A stretch of 6,538 nucleotides of DNA from Candidatus Shapirobacteria bacterium UBA2283 (GCA_002345725.1 DDWP01000100.1:1-6538); one strand, 5' to 3'; positions 1 to 5,622 are shown, counted from the first letter of the stretch. Numbers and translations are program-made. Notes: generated by a model not told the origin, from the sequence alone.

Positions 1-1
1 C

Positions 2-271
2 TACAATGAGGGCATATCTCGTGATTTGAGTAACCGATCTTCGTTCTTATTAAAAAATGTTCAGTGTCCAATTGTTGGCAATATTAGTATGGATATGACT
101 ATGTTTAAAATACCCCGAACTATTAACGCTAAAATCGGCGACACTGTCACCCTTATCTCTCCTGATCCAAGTTCAATCTGTTCAGTTTACAAGATATCAT
201 CTATTCTAAATACAATTCCCTACACAGTCCTCACAGGATTACACCCATCAACTAAAAGACGAGTTATTTAA
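2..271 (+). CDS. alr: Alanine racemase, C-terminal end (partial, runs off left edge)
   Basis: Alanine racemase is a cytoplasmic PLP enzyme that interconverts L- and D-alanine and supplies D-Ala for peptidoglycan. Only the last 89 residues are here, and the frame is open to the window edge, so the TTG at 26 is not the real start. The first residues, YNEGISRDLSN, fit the family motif GYADGYPRxLSN, whose first Tyr is the catalytic base on the second subunit. They are followed by CPIVGNISMDMTM (family: CPIVGRISMDQ), a GD-V-LIS segment, and IPYTVLTGL near the C terminus. The normal RVPRVY ending is shortened to KRRVI. The gene ends 10 bases from the end of the convergent ribB, with no visible hairpin terminator between. 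Its partner in the D-Ala branch, a ligase homologue, lies at 1707-2690 on the other strand. Assignment is secure from the motifs; activity cannot be judged because the PLP-lysine domain is outside the window. Confidence 0.88.
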   Translation, partial: YNEGISRDLSNRSSFLLKNVQCPIVGNISMDMTMFKIPRTINAKIGDTVTLISPDPSSICSVYKISSILNTIPYTVLTGLHPSTKRRVI

Positions 272-281
272 CCTCCAAAAC

Positions 282-917
282 CTACCATTTCTGATAGAGT
301 GATTCAGTTAAACCGTTCTTTATTCGATACTCCACCAAAGATTTTATTGTTAATATTCCCATCCCAAATCTATCCGATATCTCTTTAAGCTCAGGCATCT
401 TTGCCATTCGACCGTTATTACTCAATATCTCCACGATCACTCCCGAAGGCTTTAGCCCTGCTAAACTAGCCAAATCTGTTGCCGCTTCAGTATGACCTTG
501 TCTTTCAATAACTCCCAAGTCTTTTGCCATTAACGGAAAGCAGTGCCCCGGATAAACAAAATCGTCATGGATACTCCCGTCTTCAATTAACTTTTTCATT
601 GTCAAAGACCGATCAAATGCAGAAATGCCCGTCGTCACACCACTAACCGCTTCACAACTACAATAAAAAGCTGTCGTCATAAAACTACTGTTCACTTCAC
701 ACATTTCTTTCATCTCCAGCTTCTCTAGCCTCTCTCTCGGCAAAGAAATACATATCAAACCCCTGCCCTCTTTTGACATAAAATTAACAATTTCTGGAGC
801 TAAATTATCTGTTGCTACAAAAAAGTCACCTTCATCTTCACGATCGTCATTATCGACTATAATAAAAATTCTCCCCTCTCTTGTCCAGATTATTGCTTCT
901 TCAACTGTTAATATCAT
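282..917 (-). CDS. ribB: 3,4-dihydroxy-2-butanone 4-phosphate synthase (monofunctional RibB)
   Basis: RibB converts D-ribulose 5-phosphate into 3,4-dihydroxy-2-butanone 4-phosphate plus formate, giving the four-carbon unit of riboflavin. At 211 residues it is the usual length of the stand-alone enzyme, with no fused GTP cyclohydrolase II domain. The signature residues are all visible: the acidic metal/substrate loop REDEGD at 26-31 (Arg26, Glu27, Glu29, Asp31), GLIC at 53-56 with Cys56, the TTGISAFDRS stretch around 95-104, PGHCFPL at 123-129, GHTEA at 141-145, and the late Glu163 in VIVEIL. So it should be active. Small oddities are REDEGD for the common RENEGD and Cys126 for the usual aliphatic residue. 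The ATG overlaps the stop of the upstream methyltransferase in a four-base ATGA, implying translational coupling. It is the last gene of the minus-strand run. No other riboflavin gene is in the window and I see no FMN riboswitch. Confidence 0.95.
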   Translation of the reverse strand: MILTVEEAIIWTREGRIFIIVDNDDREDEGDFFVATDNLAPEIVNFMSKEGRGLICISLPRERLEKLEMKEMCEVNSSFMTTAFYCSCEAVSGVTTGISAFDRSLTMKKLIEDGSIHDDFVYPGHCFPLMAKDLGVIERQGHTEAATDLASLAGLKPSGVIVEILSNNGRMAKMPELKEISDRFGMGILTIKSLVEYRIKNGLTESLYQKW

Positions 918-1717
918 AATTTTTCAAAAAATAACTGTGTATGACAATCAAATCCATATTCAAAACTAATATTTTCTCCCAAATCTCTTATCAATCTTTT
1001 ACCAGCTTCTTCTAACTGGTCTTCAAGTTCATCGTCAGATAACCCTGATAAAATTGATATTGGTCTAAGCCTAAAGAAATTTATCCATTCGTCAACACTG
1101 CTAAAATATTTTTTTACATTAATTTCCTTTACTCCAACTAATTTAAAACCACCACTTTTAAGCATCTTCACGATCTCTGAAGTATCAGGTGTTCGACGAA
1201 GCTCCCAATCCAATATCTTTGGCATATATTTATAATTCCAAGTATTTTTAAGTTGGCTATGGGAAGTTGATGCAACTAACAGCCTACCACCCTTCTTTAA
1301 GATTCTTCTGAGTTCATTAACTAATAAAACTTTATCTTCAACAATGTGCAAAACATGATAGAGAATCACGCTATCAACCTTTCCATCACCAAAGAGAATT
1401 TTATCCCCCAAATCAGCTTCAACCAAACTCACATTCTTGAGTTTTTTATTTTTAATATCTAACGAACATTTATCTAACATCCCCTTGGCCTTATCAATTC
1501 CAACGAAAGATACATCCGGATTCCTTTCAGCTAAAGGTAATAAAAACCTACCTGTTCCCGAACCTATATCAACCACAAGATTTGCCAGCTTAATCCATAA
1601 ATAGCTTTCAATTGTCTCTACTATTTCTGTCAATATCCCGTCAGGTAAACGCCTCTTTTTCTTATACCCATCAGCCAACTTATTAAGGTCAACTGACTCC
1701 GTAATTCTAAGACTCAT
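914..1717 (-). CDS. Class I SAM-dependent methyltransferase (substrate unknown)
   Basis: A soluble protein with the Rossmann-type methyltransferase fold of the Methyltransf_11/25 (UbiE-like) group. Numbering from a TTG at 1726 (270 residues), motif I is VVDIGSGTGR (51-60), which binds SAM. The acidic residue contacting the ribose is Asp78 in FVGIDKA. The adenine-side motif is EADLGD (103-108). Motif IV is DSVILYHVLHIVED (118-131), followed by LKKGGRLLVAST (143-154). The C-terminal hundred residues, including VDEWINFFRLRP, resemble no substrate domain I can name, so the acceptor (small molecule, lipid, quinone or other) is unknown. I chose the ATG at 1717, giving 267 residues; the TTG at 1726 adds only three residues and neither has a clear Shine-Dalgarno site. 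The start lies inside the end of the ligase gene (11-base overlap) and the stop overlaps the ribB start by four bases. It is therefore coupled to both, although no known pathway links them. Confidence 0.85.
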   Translation of the reverse strand: MSLRITESVDLNKLADGYKKKRRLPDGILTEIVETIESYLWIKLANLVVDIGSGTGRFLLPLAERNPDVSFVGIDKAKGMLDKCSLDIKNKKLKNVSLVEADLGDKILFGDGKVDSVILYHVLHIVEDKVLLVNELRRILKKGGRLLVASTSHSQLKNTWNYKYMPKILDWELRRTPDTSEIVKMLKSGGFKLVGVKEINVKKYFSSVDEWINFFRLRPISILSGLSDDELEDQLEEAGKRLIRDLGENISFEYGFDCHTQLFFEKL

Positions 1718-2690
1718 ATTTATCAATAGATGCCAAAATTATTAATAATACAAGTTCACTAAAACTTAGTTTACCTATTTCCGCCATTTCTGGATACCAA
1801 CTGGTATCCGTTAATCCAGGCAAGGTAGTGATTTCAAGTAGATAAGGAATATTTGTCCCCTCTTCAAGTTTTAAATCAATTCTCGAATAAACATTAGCAC
1901 CCAATATCTTATGTGCATACCTACAAACATCCTTTACCTTATTCTCAACATCCGGCTCCATCTTAGCCGGAATAATCTTTTGATACTTTTTCGGATCACT
2001 TCTTATCTTCAAATCAAAAAAATAACCTTTATACAATACTTCCAATACCGGCAATACCACAGTTTTACCAGAAATTTCAATCACTCCAACAGACATCTCT
2101 CTTCCCGTAATATATTTTTCCGCAAAAACCTTGTCTAATTCTTTAACTCCATTTAATTTGTTTTCAAACGTCTCTCTATCATCTATTAAAAACACACCAT
2201 TACCAGAACCTTCATCCCATATCTTCATCATCAACGGATATCCCAACTTCTTTTCAGATCTGTCAACAAAATCTTTAGTATCAATAGACTCACTCCAGAC
2301 AACATAGTCCGCAGTAGAGACACCTTCTGATCTAAGTATTCTCTTAGTAATTAATTTATTCATACCAACACCACTACCCAGAATCCCACTACCTGTAAAT
2401 GGTATACGATAAAAATCCAATAAACCTTGTATTGTTCCATCTTCTCCATAACCACCATGCAAACCCAAAAAAACTAAACCAGAGTTGTTAGCTTTATCAA
2501 CTAGCCCTCCCATATCCTCTTCCGGATTAAATAAAATTGTTTTAATTCCACAGTCCATCAAACACTTAACAATTCTTTTACCAGTACGCAAGGACGCGTC
2601 TTTCTCACTAGACCTTCCACCATACAACACCAAAATATTTTTACCTCCAAGAAATTTATTTATTTTATCAACTGACCTTAATAAATCCAT
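1707..2690 (-). CDS. ddl: D-alanine-D-alanine ligase family protein, divergent active site
   Basis: An ATP-grasp enzyme expected to join two D-amino acids for the end of the peptidoglycan stem peptide. At 327 residues it is near the normal Ddl length, after a roughly 16-residue N-terminal tail. Family landmarks in order: GGRSSEKDAS (24-33) with the first-subsite Glu29; LHGGYGEDGTIQ (77-88); the IPFTGSG segment (96-102); K156 and the ATP loop DEGSGNGV (159-166) in place of the usual GSSVGV; EKYITGREMSVGV (191-203); SRIDL with Arg270 and Asp272; and LLEITTLPGLTDTSWYPEMA (284-303). Unusual points are Thr288 where Ddl has the metal-binding Asn of ExN, Ile for Pro after Lys156, and FFDLKIRSD (224-232) where the omega loop normally reads FYDYEAKYxSD, so the AKY containing the substrate-gating Tyr is lost. 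It may be a true ligase with shifted specificity or a related D-amino-acid ligase. An ATG start with no Shine-Dalgarno site follows a 114-base leader region. Confidence 0.85.
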   Translation of the reverse strand: MDLLRSVDKINKFLGGKNILVLYGGRSSEKDASLRTGKRIVKCLMDCGIKTILFNPEEDMGGLVDKANNSGLVFLGLHGGYGEDGTIQGLLDFYRIPFTGSGILGSGVGMNKLITKRILRSEGVSTADYVVWSESIDTKDFVDRSEKKLGYPLMMKIWDEGSGNGVFLIDDRETFENKLNGVKELDKVFAEKYITGREMSVGVIEISGKTVVLPVLEVLYKGYFFDLKIRSDPKKYQKIIPAKMEPDVENKVKDVCRYAHKILGANVYSRIDLKLEEGTNIPYLLEITTLPGLTDTSWYPEMAEIGKLSFSELVLLIILASIDKYES

Positions 2691-2804
2691 TTAAATTGAG
2701 ATATATTAACAAAGCTATATATCGATATGAGACAGGTCTCTATATCTAAAAAATAGACAGACCCAATCACACCAGCAGACAATTATATCACTTTTGGCGA
2801 AAAG
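2691..2804 (-). promoter_or_regulatory. Leader region of the ligase-methyltransferase-ribB genes
   Basis: A 114-base non-coding gap between paralogue 1 and the ligase, read on the minus strand. It holds a consensus TATAAT at 2787-2782 preceded by TGA, making an extended -10 (TGnTATAAT, 2790-2782). No good -35 is seen. A start near 2775 would leave a leader of about 85 bases containing the dyad at 2724-2746. There is no Shine-Dalgarno sequence before the ATG; the last bases are CTCAATTTAA. Promoter calls in AT-rich DNA are easily false, but the full extended -10 is better than chance-looking TATA runs. Confidence 0.5.
2724..2746. repeat. Imperfect inverted repeat (possible operator or leader hairpin)
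   Basis: On the plus strand GATATGAGAC (2724-2733), a two-base AG spacer, then GTCTCTATATC (2736-2746). The arms are complementary over ten positions with one bulged T. The very short spacer suits a protein-bound dyad in duplex DNA, such as a site for a ribbon-helix-helix dimer, as well as an RNA hairpin. No run of T follows on the minus strand, so it is not a typical intrinsic terminator. It sits between the likely promoter and the start of the ligase gene. Confidence 0.55.
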
Positions 2805-3377
2805 TTACATAAACTTATCTTTTTTCATCTCTTTTTCAATCAGTCCTCGCAAAAAAACTGATCTTGGAATCATTCTTTTTTGAGCCACCCAATCTAAGTA
2901 ATTCAAAATCTTCGGAGATACAAAAAAATTAAATCTAACGTCCATCAAACTTCTAGTTTCTTCAATTGCCTTGTCAAGTGCCACTCCGACTTTTCCCAAC
3001 TCATATTCAACCCAAATAAGACGATCATTCTTTAGGCCCATAAACTGAGCTGGGGCCTTTCCCTTTTCATACAAAACAATTGTTGGCTTGTTTTTTTCAA
3101 TCGAAATGGTTATCTCATGACCAATATGCAATGTCGAGGGAAAAGAAGCTTCCATAACGCACAGATCAGATTTATCTATCCACGCAATTATTTGTTTGTA
3201 ATTATCTATTTTTTCTTCATCAGTCATGTCCAGAGTGCTCTTTGATTTATGATCCACAGTATTCTCAAATATCTTACAACCACTTTTTTTCAATGCCACA
3301 AGGATCTGGCTATAGTTCTCATGCAATTCACCTTTAAAAACTCTAGATGCAGAAAAATATACTTTCATAGATTTCAT
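2805..3377 (-). CDS. DNPH1/deoxyribosyltransferase-like domain fused to ribbon-helix-helix domain, paralogue 1
   Basis: Not a named gene. Residues 4 to about 140 resemble the nucleoside 2-deoxyribosyltransferase superfamily, closest in pattern to DNPH1/Rcl, the 2'-deoxynucleoside 5'-phosphate N-hydrolase. Visible are KVYFSAS (5-11), the helix ending AWIDKSD (65-71), VMEASFPSTLHIGHE (74-88) with the putative nucleophile Glu88, and NKPTIVLY (96-103). The catalytic Tyr is kept (Tyr7), but the position of the catalytic Asp is Ile63. Residues 147-190 look like a ribbon-helix-helix unit: strand VRFNFFVS, helix SPKILNYLDWVAQK, then SVFLRGLIEKEMKK. The protein is soluble, with no signal peptide or membrane segment. 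An ATG at 3368 (Met4) matches the starts of the other two copies better than the ATG at 3377; both are plausible. A TATAAT lies just upstream, so this copy may have its own promoter. Best guess is a nucleotide-sensing DNA-binding regulator; hydrolase activity is not excluded. Confidence 0.75.
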   Translation of the reverse strand: MKSMKVYFSASRVFKGELHENYSQILVALKKSGCKIFENTVDHKSKSTLDMTDEEKIDNYKQIIAWIDKSDLCVMEASFPSTLHIGHEITISIEKNKPTIVLYEKGKAPAQFMGLKNDRLIWVEYELGKVGVALDKAIEETRSLMDVRFNFFVSPKILNYLDWVAQKRMIPRSVFLRGLIEKEMKKDKFM

Positions 3378-3393
3378 AATTCTTAATATCTAT

Positions 3394-3399
3394 ATTATA
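3394..3399 (-). promoter_or_regulatory. -10 box (TATAAT) before paralogue 1
   Basis: The 53-base gap 3378-3430 between paralogues 2 and 1 carries a consensus TATAAT on the minus strand with no convincing -35 at 16-18 bases; TTGTTT lies only 13 bases away. Transcription from it would begin about 10 bases before the upstream ATG, giving a very short leader and favouring the second ATG at 3368. The gap holds no terminator hairpin, so read-through from paralogue 2 is also possible. Confidence 0.35.
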
Positions 3400-3430
3400 C
3401 AGCTTTATTTCAAAACAAGCGCTATTTTTA

Positions 3431-3997
3431 CTATTTATATCTTTTATTCCTCTTCATATCCTTTTCAATCAGCTGCCTTATATGTTCACTTTTGTTAGCA
3501 ATTCCCTTATTTGATAACACTCTATCAAGTTGAGTCAATAAGTTCTTAGGAATAAAAAAGTTAAATCTTACATCCATTTCTTTTTCAATCTTCTTCATCG
3601 ACTCAGTTACTTTTTCTTCCAAATTATCTTTCTTGTATTCACAAACCGACATATTTCTATCCTTGTTTGCCTCTAATAAAGTCGTATGACCAGTCGGTTC
3701 ATGAACTAACAGAACTTTCTTTGATAAATTCAGCGCAGAAACAACCTCAAACGCCACCGAAGCACTTGAATATGAAACTTCAGCCACAACAACATCTGCT
3801 TTTTTGATACTGTCCAAAACATTCTCAAAATTTGTATTTAATTGTTTACTGCTCAAATTCTCAATATCTTTTTTATCTTTATTAGTTATCTGGTCACTAA
3901 CTTGATAACCCAGCTTATTCAGTATCATCACAATTCTAATGTAATTATCCTGATAAAGTTTCTTGCCTGTTATAGAAGCTGTAAAGTGGATTCTCAC
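3431..3997 (-). CDS. DNPH1/deoxyribosyltransferase-like domain fused to ribbon-helix-helix domain, paralogue 2 (most divergent)
   Basis: Second of the three paralogues, 188 residues. The N-terminal domain has RIHFTASITG (2-11), an LYQDNYIRIV segment (14-23) like the LYERIV segment of DNPH1, then KKADVVVAEVSYSSASVAFE (65-84), where the human enzyme reads ADVVVAEVTQPSLGVGYE, and KKVLLVHEP (93-101). The putative nucleophile Glu84 is kept. The catalytic Tyr position is His4 and the catalytic Asp position is Val60, so ordinary hydrolysis looks unlikely. The PS of the phosphate-site motif is SS. The C-terminal unit is VRFNFFIP (143-150), helix KNLLTQLDRVLSNKG, then KSEHIRQLIEKDMKR, a ribbon-helix-helix pattern. 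The start is GTG at 3997, overlapping the stop of paralogue 3 in GTGA, so the two are translationally coupled and perhaps made in fixed ratio for hetero-oligomers. No independent promoter is evident. Function is inferred, not known. Confidence 0.75.
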   Translation of the reverse strand: MRIHFTASITGKKLYQDNYIRIVMILNKLGYQVSDQITNKDKKDIENLSSKQLNTNFENVLDSIKKADVVVAEVSYSSASVAFEVVSALNLSKKVLLVHEPTGHTTLLEANKDRNMSVCEYKKDNLEEKVTESMKKIEKEMDVRFNFFIPKNLLTQLDRVLSNKGIANKSEHIRQLIEKDMKRNKRYK

Positions 3998-4548
3998 TTC
4001 TTTTTTACCTCCTTCTCAATCAACATCCTAATATATTCACTTTTATTTGTCCCCGTGTCCTTCCCCACCCAATCCAAGTACGCCACCAAACTTCTTGGCA
4101 AAAAAAAGTTGAACCTAACACTAACCTTACCTTTAATTCCTTCTAAAGCCTTTGTTAAAGATTGAGCGATATCTGCATCTTTGTACTTTACCCAAATTAT
4201 CATATCGTTTTTATAACCCAACAAAAACATCGGACTTCTCTCTTCCAGATACATTACAATCACCGGTTTTCCTTTTCCTAAAGCCAAACTAATTTCATGT
4301 CCAATACTTAAAGTCGACGGAAACGACGCTTCAAAAACTGCAAAATCACATTTTTCTACCCACTTTCTAACATTCTTATAATTATCTAGAATCTCAGACT
4401 CACTCATTTCCTGAAATTTAGAAAACGGGGTCACAGTAGTATCCTCCATAACCTCCAAACCATTATCGACTAAACACTTAACGATCTTTTTGTACCTTGG
4501 TTGGAAATCACCCTGAGTATACAACGCCCCCGAAAAATACACTTTCAT
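3994..4548 (-). CDS. DNPH1/deoxyribosyltransferase-like domain fused to ribbon-helix-helix domain, paralogue 3
   Basis: First of the triplet to be transcribed, 184 residues, and closer to paralogue 1 than to paralogue 2. It begins directly with KVYFSGA (2-8), with Tyr4 in the catalytic Tyr position. The helix RKWVEKCD (61-68) aligns on its Trp with DLEWLQQAD of human DNPH1, which puts Val60 at the catalytic Asp. Then come VFEASFPSTLSIGHE (71-85) with the putative nucleophile Glu85 and GKPVIVMY (93-100). Like copy 1 it has one residue more than DNPH1 between the PS and the Glu. The C-terminal ribbon-helix-helix unit is VRFNFFLP (144-151), RSLVAYLDWVGKDTG, then NKSEYIRMLIEKEVKK. The ATG start is 47 bases downstream of the CYTH gene, without a Shine-Dalgarno site or clear promoter, so it probably shares the NDK-CYTH transcript. 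It is likely a dimeric DNA-binding protein with a nucleotide pocket; the ligand and target are unknown. Confidence 0.75.
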   Translation of the reverse strand: MKVYFSGALYTQGDFQPRYKKIVKCLVDNGLEVMEDTTVTPFSKFQEMSESEILDNYKNVRKWVEKCDFAVFEASFPSTLSIGHEISLALGKGKPVIVMYLEERSPMFLLGYKNDMIIWVKYKDADIAQSLTKALEGIKGKVSVRFNFFLPRSLVAYLDWVGKDTGTNKSEYIRMLIEKEVKKK

Positions 4549-4595
4549 AATTCATTGTCTCAAAAAACAACCCAACAATCCAATTTGAACTATCT

Positions 4596-5138
4596 TTATT
4601 TGTTTTGTTTACTCAGCACATAATCCAACATGGTTGGAGCTTCCTTTTGAGTATCAATTCCTAAGTTACTGTTTAGATATCGTTTGAGTTTTAACTTAAT
4701 TTTATCTGTCTCCAATAACTCACCAAATGTTTCTGCTTCAATAAAGACATCTTCATCTATTGAATCAAAAGAAACTGTCACTTCCATTCCGTCAAATTTT
4801 CCTTTGTAATCATTCCGGATTTTATTGTATGTAATTTTGCTATTTTCTTTAAGTTTTTTATATTCTAATTCATTTATCTCGCCCTCATCCTCTATTCGAC
4901 ACTTTACTCCTGATACCATTTCCCACTTCTTGGCAGTTTGGATAAATTTACCATCACTAGACCTCAACCTTACAAAATTCCAGCCCAACTCTGTCTTTTC
5001 TATCTCTAAAAATGAATCGACCAATTCAGCGTTGCTTGAATTAATAAAACCCAATTCAGCCAAAATCAATAAACACTTTTTAAGTTGGTCATTTGTAATT
5101 TTGTATTTGACCTCAATTTCATTATTTTTACTTTGCAT
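4596..5138 (-). CDS. CYTH-domain protein (triphosphate tunnel metalloenzyme, CyaB/ThTPase type)
   Basis: A 180-residue single-domain CYTH protein. The family forms an eight-stranded tunnel that binds a triphosphate and metal; known members are class IV adenylate cyclases, thiamine triphosphatases and inorganic triphosphatases. The diagnostic ExExK motif is perfect: E7-I-E9-V-K11. Basic and acidic tunnel residues follow: FVRLR (55-59), QTAKK (67-71), RIEDE (81-85), a basic KIRNDYKGK stretch (106-114), and the paired strands EVTVSFD (119-125) and VFIEAE (131-136), matching the family pattern iDxvxxxGxFxEiE. The length is typical. The ATG overlaps the end of the NDK gene by 11 bases, so the two are coupled. 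Sequence alone does not tell cyclase from triphosphatase. The neighbourhood of an NDK and nucleotide-binding paralogues favours a nucleotide or polyphosphate substrate, which is inference. Confidence 0.85.
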   Translation of the reverse strand: MQSKNNEIEVKYKITNDQLKKCLLILAELGFINSSNAELVDSFLEIEKTELGWNFVRLRSSDGKFIQTAKKWEMVSGVKCRIEDEGEINELEYKKLKENSKITYNKIRNDYKGKFDGMEVTVSFDSIDEDVFIEAETFGELLETDKIKLKLKRYLNSNLGIDTQKEAPTMLDYVLSKQNK

Positions 5139-5622
5139 AGCGCTTTAAAATATTAACATCATCAAACCATATACCAACTTCTCGTTTTGCAGCCTCCGGG
5201 CTATCTGAACAATGGATTAGATTGTCACGACAATAATTATTAGAACCTTCAACCGGATCTACACTTACTACATACGACAAATTATATTCTATAGCCAAAT
5301 GTCGTATTTGGCCTGGTTTACATTCCAGAGGGTCAGATTTACCTACTAAACTTCTCATCCTTTCCACAAACTTGTCTTGTGGTCCTTCGCCTTCAACGAT
5401 AATCAAATCAACTCGTTTTTCGGACATATAACTCGTAATCGGGTGGAAATGGGGAGTATCTTTAACATTTTTATAATGTTCTTTTATTAATCTCGGTTCA
5501 GCCACTTTTCTTTGTCGAATCACAACAGTAGATTCCCGAGTAATCATGTCTAATATTTGAGTTTTTACCGGTTCTACTAATCCCAACGGCTTTAGCATCA
5601 TAAAAGTAAACGCCTTCTCCAT
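5128..5622 (-). CDS. ndk: Nucleoside diphosphate kinase family protein with an insertion
   Basis: NDK transfers the gamma-phosphate from one NTP to an NDP through a phosphohistidine, balancing nucleotide pools in the cytoplasm. Residues matching the active site are Lys11 in MLKP, Tyr50 in HYK, Ser96 in GKSDP (usually Thr), Arg107 in GQIR, Asn134 and the catalytic His137 in NLIHCSDS, and Glu148 in KREVGIWF. At 164 residues it is longer than the usual 135-150. The extra length lies between GQIR and NLIH, at about 112-131, including SVDPVEGSNNY. The Gly right after the catalytic His is Cys138, and KPDG is KPLG. It is first in the minus-strand run. The ATG is preceded by a weak GAG four bases upstream. 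It could be a functional kinase or an NDK-fold relative with altered specificity; the retained His and its neighbours favour activity. Confidence 0.88.
   Translation of the reverse strand: MEKAFTFMMLKPLGLVEPVKTQILDMITRESTVVIRQRKVAEPRLIKEHYKNVKDTPHFHPITSYMSEKRVDLIIVEGEGPQDKFVERMRSLVGKSDPLECKPGQIRHLAIEYNLSYVVSVDPVEGSNNYCRDNLIHCSDSPEAAKREVGIWFDDVNILKRYAK

Noticed and set aside
1911..2138. Open frame on the plus strand inside the ligase gene
   Set aside because: It lies wholly antisense to a clear ATP-grasp gene and its translation has no recognisable motif.
2485..2694. Open frame on the plus strand over the start of the ligase gene
   Set aside because: It mirrors the ligase coding sequence on the opposite strand and shows no domain of its own.
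2791..2804. CTTTT-GGCG-AAAAG hairpin right after paralogue 1, as a terminator
   Set aside because: The stem is five weak pairs, no T-run follows on the minus strand, and it overlaps the spacer of the likely ligase promoter.
914..4000. Reassigned UGA codon (Gly), as in some Candidate Phyla Radiation lineages
   Set aside because: TGA ends paralogue 3 and the methyltransferase exactly at short start-stop overlaps, and no in-frame TGA is needed in any gene.
3842..4165. Open frame on the plus strand across paralogues 2 and 3, apparently hydrophobic
   Set aside because: The membrane-like look comes from reading the antisense of Lys/Glu/Asp-rich codons; it crosses the overlap of two real genes.
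2805..4548. The triplet as toxin-antitoxin genes, because of the ribbon-helix-helix ends
   Set aside because: No small toxin gene such as a RelE, MazF or PIN type lies beside any copy, and each has a large nucleotide-binding domain.
4825..5148. Open frame on the plus strand in the CYTH region, rich in Leu and Ser
   Set aside because: It is antisense to the CYTH gene, which has a perfect ExExK motif and coupling to NDK.
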